From contig NZ_FOLQ01000011.1 of assembly GCF_900112365.1 (NCBI RefSeq), positions 62,001 to 126,000 of the forward strand: a stretch of 64,000 nucleotides of DNA. Reading direction: 5' to 3'. This document shows positions 1 to 7,960 of the stretch, piece by piece. How positions within the stretch are numbered: the stretch's first letter is position 1; every line of letters begins with the position of its first letter. The stretch is from Spirosoma endophyticum. Its GTDB lineage: Bacteria > Bacteroidota > Bacteroidia > Cytophagales > Spirosomataceae. The notes beneath the pieces were generated by a model. That model was not told where the DNA came from. It searched no databases and worked only from the letters and a program-made list of their open reading frames with translations. The position numbers and the translations under genes are program-made.

Positions 1-90
1 ATTAACTCGCTCGTGTTTGGAGTACGCCGGCTACCTCACAAAGTCGGCCTTATGCTCACTCTTTCGTATGGGGCGGAAATAAGTCTATAG
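1..90 (+). CDS. 3' end of an unidentified protein (partial)
   Basis: Reading frame 1 is open from the first base to a TAG at 88-90 and encodes about 29 residues ending in SYGAEISL. The alternating hydrophobic and polar pattern (LVFGVRRL, GLMLTLSYGAEISL) would suit the last strands of an outer-membrane beta-barrel, but this is a guess. Only the tail is in the window, so the family cannot be named. The stretch 91-330 that follows holds no gene I can support; it should contain the promoter of the KaiC-like gene. Confidence 0.4.
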   Translation: MNSLVFGVRRLPHKVGLMLTLSYGAEISL

Positions 91-330
91 CCATGAATTT
101 TTTACAGAACCATTAAAGCTGATGAATCAGATTTCGTTAAGCGTTCCTGGCTTCAACAGCTAGTAACAAACGTTGCTTCACCGCCATCCACTTGGTTCTG
201 GAAGAGTTCCCGGTTGATGTGCAAACCCAACCGCCCCTTAATACGTAGGTACCTCAAACTATTCTGGAGTTTTGAAGTATATAGAATAGTAGTATAAGCC
301 TTTTCAGGATCAGCCACTTTTTGTATTTAA

Positions 331-2031
331 ATGAGCTTAGAATCAGCTAACAAACCGTTGAAATCGTTGTCTAAGTCCCTGACGGGTATTAGGGGACTGG
401 ACGAAATAACCGGAGGTGGGCTACCAAAAGGACGACCAACTCTTGTGTGCGGTAGCGCTGGTAGCGGCAAAACACTGTTTTCACTCGAATTTGTTGTCCG
501 GGGCGCGCTTGAGTTTAATGAGCCGGGCGTCTTCATGGCGTTTGAGGAGAAAGCCGAGGAACTGTCCATAAACGTAGCGTCGCTGGGGTTTGATCTTGAT
601 CAGCTTCAGAAAGACAAGCTCATCAAGCTCGATCATGTCCATATTGAACGTAGCGAAATCGAAGAAACAGGCGAATATGATCTGGATGGCCTGTTTATTC
701 GATTAGGCTATGCCATTGATAGTATCGGGGCAAAACGAGTCGTGCTGGATACCATCGAAAATTTGTTTTCGGGCCTGACGAACCAGGGGATTCTGCGGGC
801 TGAATTAAGACGACTTTTCGAATGGTTGAAAGAAAAGAAAGTTACCACCATAATCACAGGTGAAAGAGGGGATGGTACTTTAACCCGTAATGGCCTCGAG
901 GAATACGTATCGGATTGTGTCATCTTACTGGACCACCGGGTTAATAATCAGATTTCAACCCGACTACTACGTATCGTCAAATACCGGGGGTCGATGCATG
1001 GGACGAACGAATACCCCTTCCTAATTAATGAAGAGGGTATTTCGGTAATGCCCGTTACGTCATTGACACTGGACCACCCCGTTTCGTCTGAACGAGTTCC
1101 GACGGGTATTCCGGCGCTGGATAAAATGCTGGATGGCCGGGGCTTTTTTCGGGGGGGCAGTATTCTCGTTTCAGGGACTGCCGGTACAGGCAAAACCAGC
1201 ATTGCTGCTACGTTTGCTAATGAAGCCTGTCGGCGAAAGGAGCGGTGTCTTTACTTCGCTTTCGAAGAGTCACCCCAACAGATCATTCGCAACATGCTTT
1301 CAATAGGGCTTGAACTTCAGGAACATATCGATGAGGGGCTGTTGAAATTTCATGCGTCCCGGCCTACGTTGAACGGGCTGGAAATGCATCTGGTTGCCAT
1401 TCACAAGCAAATCAAAGACTTTAAGCCATCCGTTGTTGTACTGGACCCCATCACGAATTTGATCACGGTTGGTTCGGTCAGCGATGTAAAGTCAATGTTA
1501 ATGCGCTTGATCGATTTTCTCCAGTCTGAGCAAATTACCGTTATGTTTACGGCGCTTGCCCTGAATAGTATAATCAATGAGCAAACAGACGAAGGGGTTT
1601 CGTCGCTGGTCGATGCCTGGTTACTGGTCAGAGATATTGAATCGAATGGCGAACGCAACCGGGGTATGTATGTCATGAAATCCCGTGGCATGAAGCATTC
1701 CAATCAGGTACGGGAATTTATGATTACTAATAAAGGACTGGAGTTGGTCGACGTATTTTTAGGCCCGGAAGGCGTACTGACCGGTTCTGCCCGCGAGGCC
1801 CAGAAATTACAGCAGGATACGGGTAATGTCTTACGTGAACATGCCGTCAGCCGGAAAGACCGGGAAATCGAGCGAAAAAGGCTAGTACTTGAAGCAAAAA
1901 TAGCTGGCCTCAAAGAAGACTTTGAATCAATGCAGGAAGAACTGAACAAAACGTACATTGAAGATGAACTGCGAAAAGAGGTGCTGGAAAAGAATCGGGA
2001 ACAGATAACCCGCAGCCGGCATAATGAGTAA
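331..2031 (+). CDS. kaiC: KaiC-like circadian-clock ATPase with two RecA/KaiC domains
   Basis: A 566-residue cytoplasmic protein with two KaiC domains in tandem. Walker A motifs lie at residues 41-48 (GSAGSGKT) and 282-289 (GTAGTGKT), and each domain has the paired catalytic glutamates (E72-E73 in AFEEK, E312-E313 in AFEES). Family knowledge: KaiC is a hexameric ATPase whose second domain autophosphorylates on adjacent Ser/Thr. By alignment from memory, S424-S425 (in DEGVSSLVDAW) occupy the place of cyanobacterial S431-T432. After about residue 485 the sequence is charged and helical, a probable coiled coil replacing the KaiA-binding tail. Two kaiB-like genes, a histidine kinase and a convergent response regulator follow. 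ATG start at 331. Identity is secure; rhythmic function is inference. Confidence 0.92.
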   Translation: MSLESANKPLKSLSKSLTGIRGLDEITGGGLPKGRPTLVCGSAGSGKTLFSLEFVVRGALEFNEPGVFMAFEEKAEELSINVASLGFDLDQLQKDKLIKLDHVHIERSEIEETGEYDLDGLFIRLGYAIDSIGAKRVVLDTIENLFSGLTNQGILRAELRRLFEWLKEKKVTTIITGERGDGTLTRNGLEEYVSDCVILLDHRVNNQISTRLLRIVKYRGSMHGTNEYPFLINEEGISVMPVTSLTLDHPVSSERVPTGIPALDKMLDGRGFFRGGSILVSGTAGTGKTSIAATFANEACRRKERCLYFAFEESPQQIIRNMLSIGLELQEHIDEGLLKFHASRPTLNGLEMHLVAIHKQIKDFKPSVVVLDPITNLITVGSVSDVKSMLMRLIDFLQSEQITVMFTALALNSIINEQTDEGVSSLVDAWLLVRDIESNGERNRGMYVMKSRGMKHSNQVREFMITNKGLELVDVFLGPEGVLTGSAREAQKLQQDTGNVLREHAVSRKDREIERKRLVLEAKIAGLKEDFESMQEELNKTYIEDELRKEVLEKNREQITRSRHNE

Positions 2032-2056
2032 TCCTACCATGACTAACTGAATGTGA

Positions 2057-2350
2057 ATGGAAACAAAAGAAGAAATTTGGGAGTTGCGACTTTATGTCGC
2101 CGGCAATACACCCAAGTCCCAAACGGCCCTTACGAACCTGAAAAAATACTGTGAGGAATATCTGAAAGATAAATATGTCATTGAGGTCATCGATCTATTG
2201 GTGAAGCCACAACTGGCCGAAGGTGACCAGATTTTTGCGGTGCCAACGTTGGTGAAAAAAGTACCTGAACCAATTCGCAAGATTATTGGGGATCTATCGA
2301 ATAAGGAAAAAGTATTAGTAGGATTGAATATTCGTCCGGCCATTAAATAG
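2057..2350 (+). CDS. kaiB: KaiB-like protein 1
   Basis: A 97-residue protein covering the whole KaiB fold. It has the N-terminal strand and turn [12 protein letters not shown], the central VIEVIDLL...PQLAEGDQI region, PTLVKK, and the conserved [17 protein letters not shown] near the end. The glycine of the cyanobacterial fold-switch region (VLIGLD) is kept and the following Asp is Asn. The acidic C-terminal tail of cyanobacterial KaiB is missing, with only RPAIK after the core. It starts 25 bases after the kaiC-like stop and abuts the second kaiB-like gene directly, so co-transcription is likely. Expected role: binding to the CI ring of the KaiC-like protein. Confidence 0.92.
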   Translation: METKEEIWELRLYVAGNTPKSQTALTNLKKYCEEYLKDKYVIEVIDLLVKPQLAEGDQIFAVPTLVKKVPEPIRKIIGDLSNKEKVLVGLNIRPAIK

Positions 2351-2668
2351 ATGAGCGAGCCATCACTACAAGAGGACGTTGATCCGGATGGCGAAGGCCA
2401 GCACTACGTTTTACATTTATTTGTAACCGGGGCCTCTTTAAATTCAACGCGGGCAATCACGAATATCAAGCATATTTGTGAGCAATATCTTCCAGGCAAC
2501 TACTCCCTGGAAATAATAGATGTGTATCAGCAAAAAGCGTTGGCAGAACAGGAACAGCTTATCGCGCTGCCCTTACTGATCAAACGGTTTCCCTTACCTG
2601 AACGACGATTGATTGGTGACCTGTCGGACACGGGTAAAGTACTTAATGGATTGGGACTTTCTAGGTGA
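2351..2668 (+). CDS. KaiB-like protein 2 (divergent paralogue)
   Basis: A 105-residue KaiB-family protein whose ATG follows the stop codon of KaiB-like 1 with no spacer. A polar N-terminal extension of about 18 residues precedes the fold (YVLHLFVTGAS). Later landmarks are SLEIIDV, LAEQEQLIALPLLIKRFPLP and RRLIGDLSDTGKVLNGL. The canonical AGNTP loop is TGASLNS here and the C-terminus stops soon after the core, so it differs from its neighbour. It sits immediately upstream of the histidine kinase. In cyanobacterial SasA a KaiB-like domain is fused to the kinase, so this protein could act as a separate sensor subunit for that kinase. That role is inference. Confidence 0.88.
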   Translation: MSEPSLQEDVDPDGEGQHYVLHLFVTGASLNSTRAITNIKHICEQYLPGNYSLEIIDVYQQKALAEQEQLIALPLLIKRFPLPERRLIGDLSDTGKVLNGLGLSR

Positions 2669-2673
2669 AAAGA

Positions 2674-3987
2674 ATGAACGGGGCTAAAACATATGAGCAA
2701 CTGGTAGCCGAGAATGAAAGTTTGCGCTGGCAACTCGACGAAGTAACCGAAACAATGCAGGCGATACGTACTGGCCAGATTGATGCATTGGTTGTTCAGG
2801 GTGCAGACGGACACGAGCTTTATACGCTGAAAACGGCCGATCATACTTACCGGGTTTTTATTGAATCAATGAATGAGGGAGCGGTAACGCTGAATCAGGA
2901 AGGGCTTATTTTATACTGCAACTCAACCTTTGCCTCCATGGTTGAGTTGCCCTTATCGAAAGTTATTAGTTTATCGTTCGACCAGTTTGTTGATCGTGCT
3001 GATAAAGCCGCTTTTGACGCTCTGTTTGAAGGAGGCTGGAAAGAAGACCGTAAAATTGAACTTACGATTAATGGGAAGACTGGTAAATCAGTACCGTGCC
3101 AGCTTTCGATGACGGCGCTGGAACTGGACGGAGGGATCTGTATGAGTATGATTCTGACTGATCTGACGGTGCAGAAACAAACACAACGATTACTGAAAGC
3201 AAATAACGAACAGCTCGCCCAAACCAATGCTGCGCTGGAAGTCAGTAATTTGGCATTGAATCGGTCAAATAGTAATCTACAGCAGTTTGCCTATGTCGCC
3301 AGCCATGACTTGCAGGAACCGTTACGTAAAATTCAAGCCTTTGGTGACTTGTTGAGGGCTCAATATGGTGCTCAGCTGGATGGCGGTGTCGATTATATAG
3401 ACCGAATGCAGTCGGCGGCCAGTCGCATGTCGATTCTGATTAAAGATCTATTGTCCTTTTCCCGCATATCTACCCAGCAGGAAAATGCTGTTCTCGTTCC
3501 TCTGACTCAAGTTATAACCCCTGTTCTGGGCGATCTGGAGATGGTTATCGAAGAATCAGGTGCCGTCGTTGAGATAGATGAGCTGCCTACTGTGCTGGGT
3601 GACCCATCGCAACTCGGTCAACTCTTTCAGAATTTGATTAGCAATGCGCTTAAGTTTCGTAGGCCGGATATTCCCCCAGGCATTCGTATACATTCGGAAC
3701 TAGTAGCGGCTGCGGACCTGCCATCTTCGATAAAGCCCGCCCAACTGGCTGCCGCTTACTACCGAATCGACGTAGCAGACAATGGCATTGGCTTCGATGA
3801 AAAATATGTAGACCGGATTTTTCAGGTCTTTCAGCGATTACACGGCAGAAATGAATTTGCCGGAACGGGTGTTGGTCTAGCCATCTGCCAGAAAGTAGTA
3901 CTCAATCATGGCGGAGCGATCACCGCTCATAGCCATCCAGGCGAAGGTACTACGTTCCAGGTGTATTTACCCGCAGAGACTAATTAA
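2674..3987 (+). CDS. Cytoplasmic PAS-domain sensor histidine kinase
   Basis: About 437 residues from the ATG at 2674. An in-frame GTG at 2665 would overlap the upstream stop by 4 bases and is a fair alternative. No membrane segment is visible. Order of parts: a helical N-terminus with MQAIRTGQIDALVV, a PAS domain at roughly residues 55-165, a coiled coil rich in N and L, a HisKA dimerisation helix with H211 in SHDLQEPLRK, and a HATPase domain with the N-box (NLISNALKF), DNGIGF and GTGVGLAI. It is translationally coupled to KaiB-like 2 and its stop overlaps the stop of the convergent response regulator, which suggests a cognate pair. The input is probably the KaiC/KaiB complex, by position only. 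Confidence 0.88.
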   Translation: MNGAKTYEQLVAENESLRWQLDEVTETMQAIRTGQIDALVVQGADGHELYTLKTADHTYRVFIESMNEGAVTLNQEGLILYCNSTFASMVELPLSKVISLSFDQFVDRADKAAFDALFEGGWKEDRKIELTINGKTGKSVPCQLSMTALELDGGICMSMILTDLTVQKQTQRLLKANNEQLAQTNAALEVSNLALNRSNSNLQQFAYVASHDLQEPLRKIQAFGDLLRAQYGAQLDGGVDYIDRMQSAASRMSILIKDLLSFSRISTQQENAVLVPLTQVITPVLGDLEMVIEESGAVVEIDELPTVLGDPSQLGQLFQNLISNALKFRRPDIPPGIRIHSELVAAADLPSSIKPAQLAAAYYRIDVADNGIGFDEKYVDRIFQVFQRLHGRNEFAGTGVGLAICQKVVLNHGGAITAHSHPGEGTTFQVYLPAETN

Positions 3988-4427
3988 CTGTCGTTTCGGT
4001 ATCTGACGTCGAGCAACGTAACGGTTTCAAACCAATAGTTTCGTAAGTTAATCAGGTAAGTTTTCCATTCAGGATAGCTGAAGGGTTTAACTGTAAAAGA
4101 CGACGCTCCAAATGCGTATGCTTGCTCAACCAGCTTAAGGGTTTTGCTGGCCGACAGCATTACGACGGGTAATAAACGTCCTTTGGGGTGAGCCCGTAGT
4201 AAGGCCAGAAAATCTAATCCATCAACCTTATCTTGTAGATCAATATCCAGCAAAACGATTTTTGGTCCTCTCCCTTCTAAATCGTTGATGTATGTTTTGG
4301 CAGCTTCAAAACTTTGAACCTGAATAAACGAAGCTTCGGGAAAGCTCGTCTGGGCGGCCCGACTCAAAATATCAGCAATTTGTGGATCGTCATCAACTAC
4401 TAAAATGGGAAACGAAGAGTTCGGCAT
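3984..4427 (-). CDS. Single-domain response regulator (CheY/Rcp1 type)
   Basis: A 147-residue receiver domain with no output domain. Visible key residues are the acidic pocket VVDDD at 10-14, the phosphoacceptor D61 in VLLDIDLQ, the Ser of VVMLSASK and the conserved Lys in TVKPF. It runs convergently with the histidine kinase and the two stop codons share 4 bases. Without a DNA-binding domain its output must be through protein contact or phosphotransfer. Regulators of this kind commonly pair with phytochrome-like and PAS kinases. The CAAA-type block at 4478-4485 reads TAAATTTG on the minus strand, a possible -7 element about 50 bases upstream of the start. Confidence 0.88.
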   Translation of the reverse strand: MPNSSFPILVVDDDPQIADILSRAAQTSFPEASFIQVQSFEAAKTYINDLEGRGPKIVLLDIDLQDKVDGLDFLALLRAHPKGRLLPVVMLSASKTLKLVEQAYAFGASSFTVKPFSYPEWKTYLINLRNYWFETVTLLDVRYRNDS

Positions 4428-4494
4428 AGACTTCTATGAATGAACGTAGTGGTTTTTGGGAGAGCCAGTCAGTCCGACAAATTTACTTAATTCT

Positions 4495-5196
4495 ATGGAA
4501 AAAATTATGCCAAAACCCACTCGCTTACCTGATCGTAAGCCGGGATGGTGGATAGGTCGGGGAACCTTACTGTTTCTATTTATCTGGATTTCTGTTGATC
4601 TGTTTGTGTCACAACCACATAGCATCCGGGAGTTCGATCCGACGGAGGTCGCCCAGCTTGAAACAGCCATGTGGCGGTCATATTATGATAGGAAACCCGT
4701 GCTTTTATTCTGGCAGTTAGCCAGCGGTTTACGTCAACAATTTCATGCACCCTTCTGGCGATCGTTCACGTTGGGATTTCAGGCAACCAAAGCCGCTTTT
4801 GTTTTCAAAAAAGGAACGTCCCAGCTTGAGTATCAAAAGACACTACCCGATTTAATAACCTATTATGAAGCCATTCAGAAGCTTAGTACCGATTCATTTA
4901 ACGTATCGAAAGTGGCTAATCTGGAGCTCGAATGGTGGATTGTTCACCGCCAGCGTGAACGATACTCGTATAACGATCTGGCCAATGCGCTCGGCCAGAC
5001 AAGTGCTGCTTTGTATGATCAACCTGCCGCATCATTTGCTACCTACGGTCGGTTGCGGGCCGATGCCATGCGCTTATGCGATGAGGTACGTCGTCACCCG
5101 GGTGGCGCTACCGAAGCCGACTGGCAACGGATCAACCGGGAGCTGGAGCAGGCCTGGGGATCGCTACATGAAGTTGTTCGGGTCCCAAGGCTATAA
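4495..5196 (+). CDS. Membrane-anchored protein of unknown function
   Basis: A 233-residue protein from the ATG at 4495; the frame is open upstream only to a TTG at 4456. One N-terminal hydrophobic segment (GTLLFLFIWISVDLFV) is preceded by a Lys/Arg-rich stretch, giving a probable N-in anchor with the bulk outside the cytoplasm. The rest is helical and rich in Trp, Tyr, Arg and Gln, with no motif I recognise. It is divergent from the response regulator gene and shares its 67-base upstream region, which hints at a link with the Kai-like module but does not prove one. Confidence 0.75.
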   Translation: MEKIMPKPTRLPDRKPGWWIGRGTLLFLFIWISVDLFVSQPHSIREFDPTEVAQLETAMWRSYYDRKPVLLFWQLASGLRQQFHAPFWRSFTLGFQATKAAFVFKKGTSQLEYQKTLPDLITYYEAIQKLSTDSFNVSKVANLELEWWIVHRQRERYSYNDLANALGQTSAALYDQPAASFATYGRLRADAMRLCDEVRRHPGGATEADWQRINRELEQAWGSLHEVVRVPRL

Positions 5197-5247
5197 CCAT
5201 GCATTGGGTTCGTTGTGTACCTTTGAGTACGAATTCAATTGGAATCT

Positions 5248-5553
5248 ATGAAATACAAGAAACACATTTTCATCTGTACAAATCAGAAAGCTGCGCCTAA
5301 AAAATCCTGTGGCGAAGCCCACGGCAACGAATTGGTCGATGCGTTTAAAGCGGCTCTCGCCGAACGTGGCCTGCTCAAAGAAATGCGGGCTCAAAAAACG
5401 GGTTGCCTGGATGCCTGTGCGTTTGGGCCAGCCTTGGTCGTTTATCCGGAAGGAACGTATTACGGCAATGTGCAACTCGCCGACGTGGCCGAAATTGTTG
5501 ATAGCCATCTGGTGAATGACCAACCGGTTGAGCGGCTTAAACTGAACTATTAA
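5248..5553 (+). CDS. Thioredoxin-like [2Fe-2S] ferredoxin
   Basis: A 101-residue protein from the ATG at 5248 (a TTG lies three codons earlier). It has the thioredoxin-like ferredoxin pattern: a first Cys in HIFICTNQ, a second in KKSCGEAHG, then two close together in KTGCLDACAFGP, which together can hold a 2Fe-2S cluster. The typical VVYPEGTYYGNV strand pair follows. Family members are small soluble electron carriers, often called (2Fe-2S) ferredoxin domain-containing protein. TACCTTTG at 5218-5225 matches the Bacteroidetes -7 box and lies 22 bases before the start. No redox partner is adjacent. Confidence 0.88.
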   Translation: MKYKKHIFICTNQKAAPKKSCGEAHGNELVDAFKAALAERGLLKEMRAQKTGCLDACAFGPALVVYPEGTYYGNVQLADVAEIVDSHLVNDQPVERLKLNY

Positions 5554-5632
5554 GTCGTTAGTTATCAGTCGTCAGTCAATAGTGGTTGGTATAAACAGTG
5601 TACAGTAACTATTGACTGACGACCAACGACTT
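5552..5632. repeat. Intergenic inverted repeat built from GTCGTTAGT/GTCAGTC words
   Basis: Arms at about 5552-5583 and 5608-5632 pair through AAGTCGTT and then GTCGTCAGTCAATAGT, leaving a 7-base bulge in the left arm and a 24-base loop. It fills the gap between the ferredoxin and the HAD gene. There is no clear T-run, so it is not a standard terminator. A single-arm relative lies at 49813-49841. Confidence 0.75.
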
Positions 5633-5638
5633 CTCATC

Positions 5639-6328
5639 ATGTACAAACACCTCTTTTTCGACCTCGATCACACACTTTGGGACTTCGACCGGAATTCGGC
5701 GGAGTGTATCGCCGAGCTTTTCGATACGTTCCAACTGGCCGACCTGGGTATTCTATCGGCCGCAGAATTCAGTCGTCATTTCATCGCCATAAATCGCCAG
5801 CTCTGGGCCGACTATGACAAGAATCTCATCGAGCACGGCTACATTCGGAAACATCGGTTTCCGATGGTTTTCCGGGCGTTGGGGGTGGATGAGTCGGCCG
5901 TTCACGTTGATCTGAATGCCGAATATCTACGGCTGCTGCCCCGAAAATCGCATTTGCTGGACTCCGCCAGAGACGTACTCGATTACCTGAAAGGACGCTA
6001 CACCATGCACATTATCACCAATGGTTTTGCTGAAATTCAGGCAACTAAGATGGAGAGTTCCGAAATTGCTCATTACTTTACGCATGTTATTACGAGCGAA
6101 AATGCAAATGCTAAGAAGCCAGATCCATTGGTCTTCCAGTATGCGATGGAAATCAGTGGCACGAATGCAAATGAGAGTTTAATGATCGGTGATAATTACG
6201 AGGCTGACATTCTCGGGGCCAAAAGCGTACGTTTAGACACCGTCTTTTATAACCCGGAGGGCGTAGTCGTGGATGATAAACCCACCTACGATATTCGCCA
6301 CTGGACGGAATTAATGACAATTTTGTAA
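5639..6328 (+). CDS. HAD-family pyrimidine 5'-nucleotidase (YjjG type)
   Basis: About 229 residues from the ATG at 5639; the frame is open further upstream but that part lies in an inverted repeat. HAD motif I is FFDLDHTLWDFDRN with two Asp, motif II is IITNGF, and motif III/IV is KKPDPLVF followed by MIGDNYEADILGA. The alpha-helical cap lies between motifs I and II. The length and TLWDFDRNS match the YjjG/YfnB noncanonical pyrimidine nucleotidases, which dephosphorylate dUMP- and dTMP-like nucleotides and clean up modified ones. It is a single-gene unit by spacing. Confidence 0.87.
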   Translation: MYKHLFFDLDHTLWDFDRNSAECIAELFDTFQLADLGILSAAEFSRHFIAINRQLWADYDKNLIEHGYIRKHRFPMVFRALGVDESAVHVDLNAEYLRLLPRKSHLLDSARDVLDYLKGRYTMHIITNGFAEIQATKMESSEIAHYFTHVITSENANAKKPDPLVFQYAMEISGTNANESLMIGDNYEADILGAKSVRLDTVFYNPEGVVVDDKPTYDIRHWTELMTIL

Positions 6329-6359
6329 TCTAGCCGAAATAAGCAATTTCAGTCTCTTT

Positions 6360-7955
6360 ATGAAGCGCTTTGTCTGCCTCTCTTCCATTTGCTGGGTAAT
6401 GCCTTTTTTCCTGTACAGTCAGTCAATAAGGGTGGATGTGTGCGTATATGGCGGTACATCGGCAGGTGTCATTGCGGCTTATTCGGCGAAAAAATCGGGT
6501 AAAACGGTTGTGTTAATTGAGCCGGGGCGGCATCTGGGTGGTATGTCGTCGGGTGGGCTGGGCGCGACTGATATCGGTAATAAACAAGCCATTACGGGGC
6601 TGTCGCGAGATTTTTACCGACGTATTGGCCGGCATTATGGTAAGGCTGAGCAATGGACGTTTGAGCCCCATGTTGCCGAGGCTATTTTCAAACAGTATCT
6701 TAAAGAAGCAGGCATTGAGCCATTGTACACGTATCGGATTACTTCTGCCGACATTGCTGACAATAAAATAAAGGCGATCAAGCTTGAGCCGGTGCCGACA
6801 CAATGGTACGAAAAGGGTAAGCAATCAGGAACGCCGTCAACCAAGCTCATCGAGGCCAAACAATTCATCGACTGTTCTTATGAAGGCGACCTGATGGCTA
6901 AAGCGGGCGTAGCGTACACTGTAGGCCGGGAAGCTGCCAGTCAATACAATGAACCACTTAATGGAGTTCAATTTCGCGATAAACACCAGTTTCCGGATGG
7001 CGTTGATCCGTACAAGATTCCTGGAAAACCCGAGAGTGGGCTGCTGTGGGGCATTGGTACCCAGACACTGGCATCGAATGGCACGGCTGACCAGACGGTG
7101 CAAGCGTATAATTTCCGCCTGTGCCTGACCGACGACCCCGCCAACCGGGTTCTAATAACTCGTCCTGATGGCTACGACTCAACGAAATACGAATTATTGC
7201 TACGTCAGATTGCCAAAAAGATGCCTAAAGAGTTGACGTGGAATCTGATGCATTTTGTAATGATGCCCAATCACAAAACAGACATCAATAACTGCGGAGG
7301 TTTTTCGACCGATATGATTGGGGCAAATTATGAGTATCCTAACGCTGACTACGTCCGGCGGGATCAAATTATCCAGGAGCATGCTCAGTACACAAAAGGG
7401 CTGTTTTATTTTATCGGCCACGATCCACGAATGCCCAAACATCTGCGCGACGAAATGCTGCAATGGGGCTATCCGAAAGACGAATATACCGATAACGCCA
7501 ACTTTTCGCCCCAGCTTTACATTCGGGAAGGGCGCCGATTAGTGGGTGAGTACGTAATGACACAAGCGAATTGCGAGGGCAAAGTTACGGTGCCTGATGC
7601 CGTCGGGATGGCGGCTTACACCATGGATTCGCACAACTGCCAGCGGATGGTCGTAGACGGAGTGGTGAGAAATGAAGGTGACGTACAGGTTGGGGGCTTT
7701 CCACCTTATCCGGTTAGTTATCGGGCTATTATTCCAAAGAAGGGTAGTATACAAAACCTGTTGGTACCCGTTTGCCTGTCGGCGAGCCACATCGCTTATG
7801 GATCAATTCGAATGGAACCGGTTTTTATGGTGCTGGGTCAGTCAGCCGCGCAGGCAGCCTGTCTGGCCATTGACGATAACAAAGCGGTACAGGCTATAGA
7901 CGTACCAAAACTACAGCGATTGATTCAGGCGCAGAGTGCTCAATTGATGAAGTGA
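6360..7955 (+). CDS. Secreted FAD-dependent oxidoreductase (FAD_oxidored family)
   Basis: A 531-residue protein with an N-terminal signal sequence (MKRFVCLSSICWVMPFFLYSQ). An FAD-binding Rossmann fingerprint follows at once (DVCVYGGTSAGVIAAYSA), then the GG motif region GRHLGGMSSGGLG and FIDCSYEGDLMAKAGV. C-terminal FAD contacts fall in PVCLSASHIAYGSIRMEP. This is the PF12831-type family, often annotated in Bacteroidetes as xanthan lyase or FAD-dependent oxidoreductase and found with polysaccharide utilisation. The substrate is unknown. It starts 31 bases after the HAD stop. Confidence 0.85.
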   Translation: MKRFVCLSSICWVMPFFLYSQSIRVDVCVYGGTSAGVIAAYSAKKSGKTVVLIEPGRHLGGMSSGGLGATDIGNKQAITGLSRDFYRRIGRHYGKAEQWTFEPHVAEAIFKQYLKEAGIEPLYTYRITSADIADNKIKAIKLEPVPTQWYEKGKQSGTPSTKLIEAKQFIDCSYEGDLMAKAGVAYTVGREAASQYNEPLNGVQFRDKHQFPDGVDPYKIPGKPESGLLWGIGTQTLASNGTADQTVQAYNFRLCLTDDPANRVLITRPDGYDSTKYELLLRQIAKKMPKELTWNLMHFVMMPNHKTDINNCGGFSTDMIGANYEYPNADYVRRDQIIQEHAQYTKGLFYFIGHDPRMPKHLRDEMLQWGYPKDEYTDNANFSPQLYIREGRRLVGEYVMTQANCEGKVTVPDAVGMAAYTMDSHNCQRMVVDGVVRNEGDVQVGGFPPYPVSYRAIIPKKGSIQNLLVPVCLSASHIAYGSIRMEPVFMVLGQSAAQAACLAIDDNKAVQAIDVPKLQRLIQAQSAQLMK

Positions 7956-7960
7956 TTTTT

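Noticed and set aside
91-330. A minus-strand open stretch upstream of the KaiC-like gene
   Set aside because: About 30 codons without a recognisable domain, start or conserved ending; not enough to call a gene.
331-2031. RadA/Sms or other RecA-like repair ATPase
   Set aside because: There is no zinc finger or Lon-like domain. The two KaiC domains with paired Glu and the adjacent KaiB-like genes fit KaiC.
5612-5638. Earlier start for the HAD nucleotidase
   Set aside because: The extra residues come from the right arm of an inverted repeat, and homologues begin at the YKHLFFDLDHTLW segment.
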